A DNA stretch of 64,000 nucleotides from Juglans regia (Eukaryota; Streptophyta; Magnoliopsida; Fagales; Juglandaceae). The translations under genes were made by a program, and so were the position numbers. Of this stretch, positions 11,707 to 24,057 are shown in pieces. The first letter of the stretch is position 1. Every line of letters starts with the position of its first letter. Where the stretch lies: contig NC_049904.1 of assembly GCF_001411555.2 (NCBI RefSeq), positions 25,991,370 to 26,055,369 of the forward strand. The letters run 5' to 3'. The notes beneath the pieces are model-generated. The model worked only from the letters and a program-made list of their open reading frames with translations. It was not told the origin of the DNA and made no database searches.

Positions 11707-11895
11707 TCACAAATAATGGTCTCTACTCCTTCTCACCATCATATGTCCATCCCTCTGCACTAACCAGCACCATCTCCTTGGTTCCACAATGGCATTCTCG
11801 ACTTGGCCATCCCTCCATCAATCTTGTTCGCTTTATTTTAGAACAACATGGACTTAATTCCCAGTCTTAGCTCGTATGTGAATTCATGTGCTTTA
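11707..11895 (+). pseudogene. Ty1/copia fragment, continuation (GAG-pre-integrase)
   Basis: Directly after the insert the frame reads NNGLYSFSPS and later WHSRLGHPSINLVRFILEQ, the diagnostic GAG-pre-integrase motif of copia. A TAG follows, and the match then fades near 11895. The integrase core, RT and RNase H of this copy are missing. Confidence 0.85.
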
Positions 11896-13269
11896 TGATC
11901 CACATAGTGATTACTCGTCATTGAGTGTGTACGATATATATATATAAGTCAAGAATACTAGAAGATGAGCATTGACTTCATCGGGCCGTTAGGCTACCTA
12001 ATTACTACCTAAAATTAATTGGTGTTAGAGAACCGTAGACCTACTTTTAGAGTGATTGCAGAGCATTATGCACACCCTCAATAGACATGAAGACATAAGT
12101 AAACTTTAAAAGTTTCATCCTTGTGAATTTTATTCCAACTCCAACTTGATAAATTCTGTTTGTTTCTCACATAAATGTTGTTTTATTTGTAGAGTATATA
12201 TCCTCGTATCACTAACACGATAGAATTTAATTTGTGATATTTAGATTTTTAAAATAATCTTACAAATCAATTCACGTCCTCTGCACCAGCTCGCAGTTAG
12301 AATGTTATAGTTTAATATGTGATTTTAAATGTATACATTTATTATTATTATAACCTAATTACGTCCCTTGATGACAAATAGAAAATGGTCTTCCATTTCA
12401 CAGCCCTTGTCTTAATTCTAATCTAGAAAATGCTTATGTATGTGTTAAGGATGTGTTTCATACCACCAACTGCACAGATGACCTGCAACAAATGAGATGG
12501 CAGCATTAGGTGCCTGGGGGTACTCCAATGCCAAAGTTAGGCCCTCCAACACATGAGCTTATTTCCCTCAAGGCCATAAATATCCCTTCTAGTATGTTTA
12601 GGACATTATTGGAGTTATTATAATGGAAGAAACTTGTTATAATTGTTGTGAGGGAAAGGCAGTTCCAAGGAGTTTGATGTGATCTCCTCCTTAAGAGAGG
12701 GTTATTCTCTTTTCCTTTTTTTTTTATGTCTATTGTTTAACTGGTGGTTTCCAAATCCACCATATAAATATACATGTATATATATATAACCTATGAAGGT
12801 TAATTCATAACTTTTAACCATCTTGTTTGCATTTGTATATGCTCTTTTTTATTAGATATGGTCGTCAAAAATCTTTGCCGCATTCCATGAATTGAATGCC
12901 CCCATAATTGTACCAAGGCTCAAGGCTAAAACTAGCTCGGACACATGTACTCCCTAGTCTTAGGATGTGTATTATTTGGCTGCATTACTACATTTTAATT
13001 GGATTAATTATATATAGAAACCATCAAAGGCAAGCATGCAACTAAATTTCAGACTTTTTTTTATATTTTATAGTAAATATTAAAATGTCCACCCCAAATA
13101 TGCACACCAACACATATGGTTTTTTTTCTTTTTCTTTTAAACATTTTTTAAGCATCCTTAATCATTAAGAAAAAATAAACAATACAAATTCACTAATATA
13201 TAGTCACTTTCTTAATCATTAATAATAAATTAATTAATTAAAAAAATTAAAATATATGAATAGTCATAT
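11896..13269. other. Non-coding stretch with LTR-like words
   Basis: No gene is seen. Bases 12483-12543 (CCTGCAACAAATGAG ... CTCCAATGCCAAAGTTAG) resemble 63022-63083 at the far end of the window, which suggests debris of one LTR family. The remainder is AT-rich with homopolymer runs. Confidence 0.4.
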
Positions 13270-13274
13270 TTAGT

Positions 13275-13553
13275 TATTAAGAATGGCACAGACGCAAGGA
13301 AAAAGATGAAGTAACAGAGTTCTAAAATTGGAGAGGAAAATTATATTTGTATATGTTGATTCCATATGTACGAGTACCTACTCCTATTTATAGCTACAAA
13401 AGAATGAATAAACAATTACATTTATAGCTCACTATAACAATCCTAACAGAATTATATTCTCCTATTTGTGCATGGTACGATTTGTCTGGTGGAGCTTCTA
13501 AACAGAATTATATTCTCCTGCGCTGGTGGAGCTTTCTTCCTGTAATTTCAACA
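13275..13553 (-). repeat. 3' LTR of minus-strand copia
   Basis: On the plus strand it starts TATTAAGAATGGCAC, where TGTTAAG would be expected, and ends TTTCAACA. It lacks about 10 bp that are present in the other LTR near 18258-18267. Confidence 0.9.
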
Positions 13554-16500
13554 TCCCCCCGCAAGATGGAGAATAAATGTTGATGAATCCCATCTTGGAT
13601 GAGAGTCTATTGAACGTGGGAGGATAGAGAGGTTTTGTAAGTAAATCAGCCAACTGAGCAGAAGAGAAGACATGTGCAGTAATCACTTGCCCAGTAGAGA
13701 TTTTATCTCGAACTAGATGGCAGTCTAGCTCAATGTGCTTCGTGCGCTCGTGAAAAACGTGGTTTGTGGCAATGTGCATGGCATCCAAGTCGTCACAATA
13801 TAGAGTAGCAGGCATCTTGATGATTATACGCAGGTCATTGAGCAGGTAACGAAGCCAGGTAAGCTTGCATACAACAACAGCCATTGTTCTGTATTCGGAC
13901 TTGGCAAAGGACCTTGAGACAGTGTTATGCTTCTTGGACTTCCATGAAACAAGGGAGTTGCCAACAAACACGCAAAATCCAGTGGTCGGTCTGGGCAGTT
14001 GGCCCAATTAGCATCTGAGTAAGCAGCGAGCTCCAATGTTGAATTGGCGGGGGAGAAAATTCCTTGTCCTGGTTTACTTTTGACATACTTGAAAACTTTA
14101 ACGATGGCATCATAATGAGGAACTCGTGGGTTTTCCATGAATTGACTAAATAAATTAACACTATAACTTAAATATGGCCATGTGTTGGTTAGACTAAGAA
14201 GCTTACCAACCAATTTACGGTAGAGTGCAGGATCATGAAAGACTTCACCTTCATCCTTTTTGAGTTTGATCTTAGGTTCCATCGGGAAGGGAGAAGGCTT
14301 GGATGCCAATAGGCCTGTTTCAGAGAGTATGTCCAGTGCGTACTTACACTGGCAAAGTTGAATTCCAGCTTGTGAGCGTCCCACTTCCATGCCAAGGAAG
14401 TACTTGAGTGAACCGAGATTTTTAATTATAAATTTTGTCTCCAAAAATTGCTTCACGACAGTACTCGAAGTGGCATCTGAACTCATGAGGATTATATCAT
14501 CGACATACACAAGTAGAGCGATGAAGGAGGTGGATGTACATTTTGTGAAGAGACTATAATCCACTTTGGATTGAATGAAGCCAAATTCGGCTAGCGAGGA
14601 AGCAAGCTTGCTTACCATAAGCCATAAAGTCTTTTCTGTAAATGGCAAACTTGGTTGGTTTTTGCTCCAAAATAACCAGGAGGTGGCTTCATGTAAAGTT
14701 CTTCATCAATATCACCATACAAGAATGCATTATTAACGTCAAGTTGCTGGAGGTCCCAGCCTTTTATGGCAGCTACTGCTAAAAGATACCAAATAGAAAC
14801 TAATTTAGCAACTGGTGAAAAAGTGTCATGAAAATCAATACCTTCACATTGGGTAAAACCCTTTGCAACCAAGCGAGCCTTAGCTCATTCAGCTGTCCCA
14901 TCAGCTTCGAATTTGTACTTATAAATCCATTTGTAATCGATCGGTTTCTTGCCAAGAGGTAAATCAACAATGGTACAGGTCTCATTGAGCTCAAGTGCAG
15001 TAAGTTCTTGCTTCATTGTCTTACGCCAAATTGGGTGTTTGATGGCTTGTGTGTATGATGTGGGCTCGATATGAAGTGAAATTGAGGTGGTGAATGCTCG
15101 AAATTTGGGTGAGAGTGAAGTATAATATAAGACAGAAGATAGAGGGAACAAGATATTCGAACCTGTGGTGGAAGAGGAACCAGGAACTGGCTACTTGGAT
15201 GCCGACTTGTAGGTGTCAAGTGCAGTGGCTTGTTGACAATGGAAATCACGGAGGTATGCAAGATCTATTGTTGTGCAAATTGATCTGCGCAAAGGCTGAA
15301 GTGAAGGGTCATGATATGGAGAGGTTGGTATGTATGTGTTGCCATTGTGAGTAGAGTGAGAAGATGGAAGAGTGGTATCTATGGGGTCATGATATGGAGA
15401 GGTTGGTATGTATGTGTTGTCACTGTGAGTAGATTCAGAAGATGGAAGAGTGGTGTCTACGAGAGATGATGGAGTGAAGTGACGAGGTGGTGGTGGAATG
15501 GTACTGGTGGGGTTGAGAGGAAATATGTTAGGTAATGGAGAGGAATGTTTGGTGGAGTTCATAGGTTGGTTGAAGGGAAAAATCTCCTCGTGAAATATAA
15601 CATCTCGTGAGAGGAAGATTTGATTGGTGGCAATGTCAAGTAATTTGTATCCCTTGACACCATATGGGTATCCAAGGAATAAGCACTTTCGGGCTCTTGG
15701 TTCAAATTTGGTAGCCGAATACCTTTAAATGTGAGTAAGAGGGTTTGGTGTGATATAGGAGTTCAAAAGGGGTTTGTAGTTAAAGGTTGGGGTGGGTGTT
15801 CTATTGATCAAATAGACTGCGGTAGTGACAAAATCAGTCCAGTATTTCATGGGCAGTCCAGACTGGAATTTTAGGGTCCTTGCCACATTGAGAATGTGTT
15901 GGTGCTTGCGTTCGGCAAGAGCATTTTGTTGTGGTGTTGCGACGCATGTTAATTGGTGCAAAACACTCTTGGAGTTATAGTAAAGTGGCATTTGAAATTC
16001 GGCTCCATTGTTGGATCGGATAATTTTGATTTGAGTGTTGAATTGGTTTTCAACAATGGGAAAAAAAAATTTTGAAGTGAAGTTCTAGCTTAAGATTTGG
16101 TCTGTAGTAAATAAATCCAAGTGCATCTCGTAAATTGGTCTACAATGGTAAGAAAGTATTTAGAACCATTGTACCCTTGAGTTGGGTTAGGACCCCAAAT
16201 GCCAACAGAAACAATGTCAAATGGTTTAACTTTGGATTTTGATTGAGGGAAAGGTAGTTTGTGTTGTTTGTCAAGAGAGCAGATATCACAAGGAATTTGG
16301 AAGTAGCCAAGAGTTTGAAACTAGCTTTGTTAATGTCATGCAATACATGTTGAGTCATGGAACTATGTCCAAGTCTGTAATGCCATAATGTAAATTAATC
16401 AAACTTGGTAACAGCAATATTGTTAACAGAAATTGAAGGTAATAAAGTATGAAAGAAAGATTGCAGAGTAGTCAGGTTGGGTCTTGTAAGTTGAAGATGA

Positions 16501-17999
16501 TACAAGCCATTATGCACCCTCCCCACTCCAGTCGTCATCCAAGATGAAAGGTCCTAGATATAACATAAATTTGAAAGAAAATTAGGCAACAATTGGAGTG
16601 AATTGTCAAGGATTTTGCAAAAAGGAGATTGAAAGAAAATTTAGGGACACATAACACGTTTCGAATAATTAAATGTTTAGATAGATGGACATCACCAACG
16701 TGTGTGGCTGCTGTGGTGGATCCATTAGGCAGTTTGATGATATGAGAAACTGAAGTGACATTGTGTGCGAAGAAATTGGGGCTACAGATCATGTGATCTG
16801 TAGCGCTTGTGTTAATAATCCATGAGGTTGTGGTATTTGAGGCATTGTCGTGTGTGTGTGTAGAATTAGAAAATGAAATACCAGACACAGGAGAGGAGCT
16901 AGCATGCACATTGTTGGCAGTAGGAGTAGTGGAGTCAATGTGAGAGGGATTGAGCAAGGCAAGGAGTTGGTTGTACTACTCATGAGTAATAGGCGAATCA
17001 TGATTGATTTCTTCCTACACAAGAGACGATTGGTTAGCAGAGGATTTAAACTTGAGGTTGTTCTTATGTCCGAGAGGGTAGCCATTGAGTTTATAGCATT
17101 TTTCTTTGGTGTCGTCAAGTATGCGACAGTGGGAGCACAAAGGGAGGTTGGGATTTGCTTTGAAGCAACACTCTAAAGAGTGGCCAGGTATGTTGCAGTG
17201 TGAGCAAAACAAACGATCTTTGCGGGAGTTTGTTTGGTTGCGATTATCTGGTCCCCTTGTGACCATTGTAAGAGGTGCAAGCACAAAATGGAGTTGTCAA
17301 AGCCTTTCTTCCTATTGAACCAAGGATATTACTTGATTGAGAGTTGAGAGTGGGTCATGGAATAGAATCTGAGCACAAATGGCGTCATAAGAATCGTCGA
17401 GTCCCATAAGGAACTGCATCACTTTGCTATGATGGGTGTATTCCATCAATGTTTTGACTGAGCCACAAGTGCATAAAGGCATGGGCTCATAGATTTCAAG
17501 CTCATCCCAGAAGCTTTTGAGTGTGTTGTAGTATTGACTGACAGAATTGGTGTCTTGTGTTAAGGAGGAGATGGACTTTGTAAGTTGGAAAATGCGAGGA
17601 GCATTTTGGATAGAAAATCTCTCACAGAGGTCATTCCAAACACTAGCAGCCGTTTCTGCATGTGCAATGCTTGATTTGTGTTCCGAGCTAACTGAGTGTT
17701 GCATCCAGGCTATTATCATGTCGTTGCAACGTTCCCATGCTGCAAAAAGAGGGTTAGGGGCATTGATTGGTTTTGTGAGTTTTCAGTTTACCATCAATAA
17801 ATCCAAGCTTGTTTTTTATGTTGAGGGCTCGTCGCATTGTCCTTCCCCAAGTCACATAATTCTCTGTTGTTAAGAGGTAGGGAACCAGTGGAGAGGATGC
17901 TCCTTCACTAGGTTGAATGAAGTATGGGCTAGCGGGATGATGGGGGATGGTCTCAGGATTGGGTTGCATATTGGATTTGGCGTTTTGAGTTAGAGTCAA
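13498..17999 (-). pseudogene. Copia gag-pol, frameshifted
   Basis: In coding direction from 17999: gag domain with LLTTENYVTWGRTMRRAL and LGFIDG; DLCERFSIQNAPRIFQL; two zinc-knuckle-like clusters near 17230 and 17160 (CSHCNIPGHSLECC; the second degraded); protease as WIINTSATDHM near 16810 (DTG degraded to NTS); integrase pieces near 15900 (TPQQNALAERKHQHIL); RT from 15030, with the active-site box LLVYVDDIILMSS near 14510; and RNase H with TGFCVFVGNSLVSWKSKK near 13970, ending HIELDCHLVRD and SPSCGG near 13560. Frames change repeatedly, and the integrase active-site region is split. It belongs to the same lineage as the copia at 29253-34447 by shared gag and RNase H wording. Not functional. 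Confidence 0.92.
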
Positions 18000-18012
18000 A
18001 GCTCTGATATCA

Positions 18013-18301
18013 TATTAAGAATGGCACAGACGCAAGGAAGAAGATGAAGTAACAAAGTTATGAAATTGGAGGGAAAATTATATTTGTATATGTTGATTCC
18101 ATATGTACAAGTACCTACTGCTATTTATAGCTACAAAAGAATGAATAGCAATTACATTTACAGCTCACTATAACAATCCTAACAGGATTATATTCTCCTA
18201 TTTGTGCATGGTACGTTTTATCTGGTAGAGCTTCTAAACAGAATTATATTCTCCTGCATGTCACGTTTGTCTGGTGGAGCTTTCTTCCTGTGATTTCAAC
18301 A
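18013..18301 (-). repeat. 5' LTR of minus-strand copia
   Basis: The partner of 13275-13553, with the same termini on the plus strand (TATTAAGAATGG ... TTTCAACA). The primer-binding site lies immediately to its left. Confidence 0.9.
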
Positions 18302-18306
18302 TTAGT

Positions 18307-19572
18307 AGGCATATTTAGAAACCATACTATCATTTTCTTTTGCTTTACATATAAGAATCCACCCAGTCAAAAATGGAGGGCTACTCGCGTGTTATCTATA
18401 TTTTATATTTTTTTTTTCGGGTGGGTTGAAATATTATTTTCATCTGCGCATACAATGGGAAGGTTCAATCTTTGTCCAGATGCCTCCTCATACACTGCCA
18501 GAATTCATTGAAGTCAACTCACTTATAATAGTAAGAAAAATTATTTACATCAGCCTGTAACTGCAGCACACTTAATGTACTGAGTTTAAAAAAAAAAAAC
18601 ATCATGTAAGGTGTGCTGCGGCTACAGGCTGATGTATAGCCATTCTCTAATGGTAAACTATCATCAGCAAAGATCAATAAATGTGACTCGGATCCTTCCA
18701 TTTGCAATTGGCACTCCAGAAAGAGCACCTCTTAAGTCCAGCATTTGTAATGAGACAGCTTAAGACCTCTGAGCATAGGATGAATATATTAAGGAGACGT
18801 TTGGATTCGAACGCGGTCTCTTGTTTATTGGGCTTGCTTTCGTGTTTCCAATGTTTTTTTGTTTTTCTCATCTTCTTTTATTTGCCCCGGTCTTGTAGAA
18901 AGAGGAGAGAATAAAACAGAGGACGATGCATTTAACAGAGATTTTTCCATCAAATCCATTTGACAATTTGGGTGGAAAGTTCTCCCCGATCTGCACCGAA
19001 ACATCTCTAAGTTTAATTTCCAAAGTTTATATAAAAATAAAAAAGAATCCATGTAACATAAGGAAACAATTGCCTTGGAGTTGGAGTTACTTCAACCACC
19101 CCCAGAAACAATTGTAAATTTGTAAGCACATACCAAAACTAAAAACACTAGAGCGACTTATTAACTGTATCTGACTAAAAACATACAATTACATTGAGTA
19201 AATTGGTCAAAACATATGTGCAACAAACATCCATGTACAGCATATTTGCCAGTTCTGCAATAGTCTCATTCCAATAAATCTTTTCTAGTCGAAAAGCAGT
19301 GGGAAAAACACTTCCAAACTATATCACCAGAATAAAACATGGAGTGCTCAATCCAATCTAAAATTGCGAATTGCAAGGGTATTCAACCTAAAACCAAATA
19401 AAATTTTCACCCGTCGGCATGGGTTTGTCATCTTAATTATAATAAGAAACCTTTATACCCCCTTCATGTCCAAGTATCATACTAAGGCTCATTTTTTACC
19501 AAGAGTGCTGATCGCTGAGTGAAAACTAAGAATGATTTGGTAGCTTCAAGATTTCAAAAATACATTCTTGGC
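18307..19572. other. Intergenic, downstream of ERD2
   Basis: Apart from the hairpin element at 18525-18660, nothing is recognised. The right end presumably includes the 3' UTR of the minus-strand ERD2 gene. No long ORF with codon-like composition was seen. Confidence 0.5.
18525..18660. repeat. Small hairpin (MITE-like) element
   Basis: Arms of about 28 bp at 18548-18576 (CATCAGCCTGTAACTGCAGC ...) and 18607-18636 are reverse complements with few mismatches, around a ~30-bp loop with an A-run. Weaker complementarity extends outward to about 18525 and 18660. It resembles a decayed MITE; a target duplication (TAATAGTAA versus TAATGGTAA) is possible. Confidence 0.6.
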
Positions 19573-22500
19573 TCAAGCTGGCAACTTAAGTTTTGTATTG
19601 TTTTTCCAGCTGCAAAACAAACAATTTTAACCGTTATCCACCGAATAAGAAAGTGTGGGAATGGATCCTCATCAAGAATGTGTCATATTTCATTACCTAA
19701 TATAGTAATAGTAAAAAAAGTCTGCATACAAAGCTGTCTGAACAAGACCAGAGATGCAAGCTGCAAAATTTAGAAAGAATCTTTGAGTATATATATTCAC
19801 AGGCAGCAGAACCCAAGACAAAATCTCGTTTGCCTGATTTTAGGCATAGCTTACCTATCCATCGACTGAAGTGTGTCTCTGTGAAGTAGCGGTATATCCA
19901 GTTAAGGATGTAAAATGCACGATATGCCCTGCAAAATGAAGATATGGACTGTCAGTACTCCTGCCATGAATTCAATTAACATGCATGTAACCAATAGCTT
20001 TTCTTGCTTATATGAACCATGATGCAGACACAAAGACTGTTAATTGCAATAGAAAATAAGATATTAAAATAAATAAATAAATAAAAAAGAAAAGGCAGGC
20101 AGTTACTGTTAATTGCTTTAAGGGGAAACAAAAACAGTAATAACAAGTCATACTCTTGCACAAAGCTGCATGCTATTCTGATCTTACAAACTAGGGTATG
20201 TATCTAAGTTTCAAGAGTTCCACTCCAAAGGTTTTCCACGGGATTGAAGTATCCAAAAGACGCTTAGCTCACACCATGTAGAAATGGGTTGGGAGAGTGA
20301 GGTGAAGGGTATAGGTGACACCAAATCATACTGATTAGATTCATGATTCATGATTCATGAGTACACAGATATCTATGGCACCCAATTCGTGGAGGAAAAT
20401 CAAAAAGTTTAAAGGAAAGTTAAGGACCCGAAACAAATTAAGGTTGTGTTTATATGTGCATGTGTGTGTAATGTATTACACAAGCACGCACTCACGCACA
20501 CACACAAAGTGATGCCTCTCTGAAGGGGTTCAGAATTCTGCATTATACTTTCAAGAAGAATACAGATCTCGTAAATTTTTTTTTTTTAATAAGTATACAC
20601 ATACTTTTAAAAATACAGATCTCGTAACTTGTTTACCAATTGTCTTGTCCACCAATATAACACCCACGAAAACACATGGACTCGCACACATAAAACAAAA
20701 ACGAAAAGAAACACAGACATTTACATGCAAATTCATTCACAGTTATCTCTTTCCTACTTTCAGTAAAGAAGGATGTTTACAGAAAACTATAGAACAACAT
20801 AAAAGTATTTACACAGAACAAACCAGAGACACATCATGTTGCATTTAAGGTGCAAATCCATAAGGTCAATACATACAACCAAAAATACCATATCAAATGA
20901 TATTTGCATGTACATATCAAATGAAACATTGAAAGTGCAATTCTATATCTTATCCCCCAACCCGTTACATCCAAATATTTTCATTTTCACAGTTCTAAAT
21001 CCTCACAATGTTCATTTAGAGTAAGTTTACAAACAGTATAAATATTACATTTTTTTTATAAGTCAGTATAAATGACACACCACAAGTGGAAAGCAAAATC
21101 TTAAATGAGAAAGGAATTCAATAACACAAAATGATAGGCGGAAAAATGAAATAAAAATTTTATAAACATACAATATGGATAATTCCAGAGAGGAAACTTG
21201 TAAAGAAATACACATACCCAAGAAAGAAAACATATTGCCCCGTCAAATTGTCCACATTTCCACTTCGCTGTAGCAAAACTAACTGGGGAAGAATCGCAAC
21301 TGCCTCCAAGTATATTGAAAATGCCCAGAAGATCTGTAAAAAGTTACAACAATGTTAGTAACAGATCTTGTTACTTTTGCCATTTTTTGCAATTGGTGCT
21401 CTTCCATAATATTTTTAATGACTTAGAAAAAAAAAAGGCAAAAGTGCAACTATTTGTGATTTTTGGTCACATTGAGTGAATATAGACTGTATTCCATACA
21501 TCATTGATTTTTGTGTGAGTTTTTAATTATTTGTACAAGGTTTTCCACAAGATTTTTGAATAAGTTAATATTTCAACATATATTAATACAAATGGCAAAA
21601 CTGCAACTGGCACCAGTTTCATCATATTGTGGAATTGCAACTAGCGCTCTTCCATAACTTTTTTTATTACTTATAATAAAATGGAAATAAAATGGAAAAG
21701 TGCCTATTGAGTAAATGTCTGGCATATTTATAGACTGCATTCCATACAACATTGATTTTGTGCAAGTTAATAGTACAACATATTCTGTGATATGAAATAT
21801 CAGAATCACAATCAAGCAAACTTACAGTCTCAAAAGTATATTAAGGACAAAGCTGAATATTAGGTACGAAACTATAGAAAACCCTATAAATGAAAGCATC
21901 AAAATGACACACGACAGATTATGGCCCTTGACCACCACCTTGAATGCAATCTTAAAGATAAAAATAAAAATAGGATTTACTTTGAAATGGCCAATGAACC
22001 CAGACCCATATGGTAGCAAAACAATTGAGCTGGTAACAACTCCCAATTTTTAATTTGCAAAGTCTAGTTATTTAACTAAACACAAGGAAACAGGTCAGGT
22101 GGAAAGTAGTAGTAGTAAACACATTTAAAAAAAAAAAATCCTAAATCCAGAAGTTAAAGCTTTACGCTAAGAAAATAAAAGAAAAAGAACTCTCTCATAT
22201 AAAGAATTTGTCTCCATCTCCATGGAGTAGAGTTCTCAGAGCAAAGGCATCTCCCAAAGCCAAAAGTGAGATCCACTGTACTTGAATGCGAAGAAAAACT
22301 TTAATAATGAGAAATGCTTTAACCACAAAGAGATCCCACAAAAATAAATCCACACTTATGTGGCTTGATGTGATACGTTAGATTGTCAAATTATAAAGTA
22401 AATCTAACGTATCATATAAAGGCATGTCAATTTGTGGATTAAATTTTGTGTGGTCTCTTTGTGACTGTGAATGTGATACTTCAAAACTCTCATGTGCAAA

Positions 22501-23875
22501 ATTCTTTCAACAGTTAACCTAATATTAATATACTTCCTACTCTCTACTGCCTGGAGAACATCGAAAGGCTTGTGAAACACAACAGAAGTTTGAGTAAATA
22601 TTAACAAAACTTGGATGGGTACTATCCATTCTATTTTCTTACAAGTACTTGTTAAAAGCACAAAAGCTCACTACTCATTCCCAGGGGAAGTAATACAAGA
22701 GAAAGCCTAGAAGAGAACAGGTCCAAATAGCCATCCATTATAATCAGACCATTCTGTGTAAAAGTAAAATATTCATTAAGCTAGAAGAAAATTATTCCAG
22801 GAATTTGGAATGGGCATTATCCTATCTCTTCAAAAACCACAGACATTATCCACCAAGTATAAAATATCTCAGGATGACTAATTAAAGTTGACAACAAACC
22901 ACCTCTTGAAACGTAAACTTCTCATTCACAAGAAGCGCCAAAGCAAAGCTTGCAGCAAGGAGAAAGTAATGGCGAAATGTGTCAAGCTGTTTATCATATG
23001 AACGCCTCACCACCCGGTCCCTCTTCATGCACCACACAATGGCCGTAGAGCTCACTATAAACACAAGCTTCATAATGGTGTTATAGACAGAGATAAAGTC
23101 CGTGAACAGGTCCAAGTACCGTGCCAGAAACACCAGCGCATAAAGTTCCTGAGTCTTAAGCGAAATCCCTGATATGATATACCAAATTATCAACTAATAC
23201 CAGCGTAACCAAGTTACTTCAATCAATCATAACCGTGATCACACTTAGACTATTTCTTCGTTCTTTTCCAGAAAAAATAAAAGGTGCAATAACAAATAGA
23301 AATCTTCGATTCTTAAAAGTTTTCCCTAAGTCAACCGTATGAAATATCACTTCACTGAAACCCATCAACTAGCTATCGGAAGAAGTCTCACTACTTCTTT
23401 AGAGGAAACAATTGAATTACAAAAATGTAGTACTTCAATTTTCATTTTCTTTCCTTTTACGCTAATTATTAGCAACAAAACGAGGGGAGGGGAGGGAACT
23501 AATGCTCCCTTCGTTCACTGAAAAGGTGAATAGATTAAGATAAATAGTTCAATAAGATGCCCAATCACAGAATATGTCAACCTACGGGACTAAGAAAATT
23601 TAAGGGTTGCTTAATGAAGATGGATTCAGTACTCGAAATGAAAAAGAAGTTAATTATCAAATAAAAGAAAAAACAATTAAATTGTGTCCATTTAGTTTAT
23701 TTAACATCCTGGTGTTTTATCGGGAACTAAATGGGGAAGAGAGAAATGAATACAAGTAAGAGGTAAGGGGAAGATTTAACTTACCTGAGCAAGATTTGGT
23801 TGCGTAGATTTTGAGAAGCAGGACCAGGATGCTGGTCAAGTGCATCATATCGCCGGCGAACCTGAAAATGTTCAT
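19573..23875 (-). CDS. ERD2: ER lumen protein-retaining receptor (KDEL/HDEL receptor)
   Basis: A seven-span membrane receptor that cycles between Golgi and ER and returns soluble proteins ending in K/HDEL. Exons on minus: 23875-23785, 23168-22903, 21333-21218, 19928-19855, 19760-19697, 19609-19573. All junctions are GT/AG and phases join exactly, giving 648 nt and 215 aa, the usual plant ERD2 length. The start [13 protein letters not shown] is the family N-terminus. Residues matching the ligand pocket known from animal receptors are present: R47 and D50 in ARYLDLF, E129 in [11 protein letters not shown], and W168 and R171 in NWIYRYF. The C-terminus is [12 protein letters not shown], with the cytosolic lysines used for ER retrieval. 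Introns 2 and 3 are long and hold a repeat pair and a hairpin element. No defect is seen. Confidence 0.96.
21389..21764. repeat. Direct repeat pair inside ERD2 intron 2
   Basis: About 130 bp at 21389-21516 (TTGCAATTGGTGCTCTTCCA ... ATTCCATACATCATTGA) recurs diverged at 21633-21764 (TTGCAACTAGCGCTCTTCCA ... ATTCCATACAACATTGA). It lies between ERD2 exons 2 and 3. It could be an old local duplication or two copies of one small element. Confidence 0.7.
22322..22466. repeat. Foldback MITE in ERD2 intron 2
   Basis: The left arm (CACAAAGAGATCCCACAAAA ... GTGATACGTTAGATT, ~22325-22384) is the reverse complement of the right arm (~22400-22465) with scattered mismatches and a short AT-rich loop. It lies between exons 2 and 3 of ERD2. 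Related words (TAACGTATCACATCAAG) occur at 24325-24341. Confidence 0.8.
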
Positions 23876-24057
23876 GGTTTCAGAGGCCAAGCGGCGAAGA
23901 TTCGTGCCCTAGATTTCTGGCGAGCGACAAGAAGCGAAGGTGTTGAAGAAGGAATCCGAGGAATTGAATGCGGGGGTTTTGGTTTTCGTAAAAGAGGTGC
24001 GAGCGAGGGGAAGAGATGACGTGGTAAGCGGAAACGCGACGGAGGAATGTTACACAC

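Larger units (their letters stand above)
13275..18301 (-). mobile_element. Complete but decayed Ty1/copia element
   Basis: This is a full-length copia element on the minus strand, flanked by a perfect 5-bp duplication TTAGT (13270-13274 and 18302-18306). The 5' LTR is 18013-18301 and the 3' LTR is 13275-13553. A tRNA-Met-type primer site (TGATATCAGAGC on the minus strand, 18001-18012) abuts the 5' LTR. A polypurine tract (GCGGGGGGA on minus, 13554-13562) abuts the 3' LTR. Gag, protease, integrase, RT and RNase H are in the usual copia order but broken. The LTR copies differ by about 15 substitutions and a few short indels by eye, so it is an older insertion than the copia at 29253. Confidence 0.93.
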
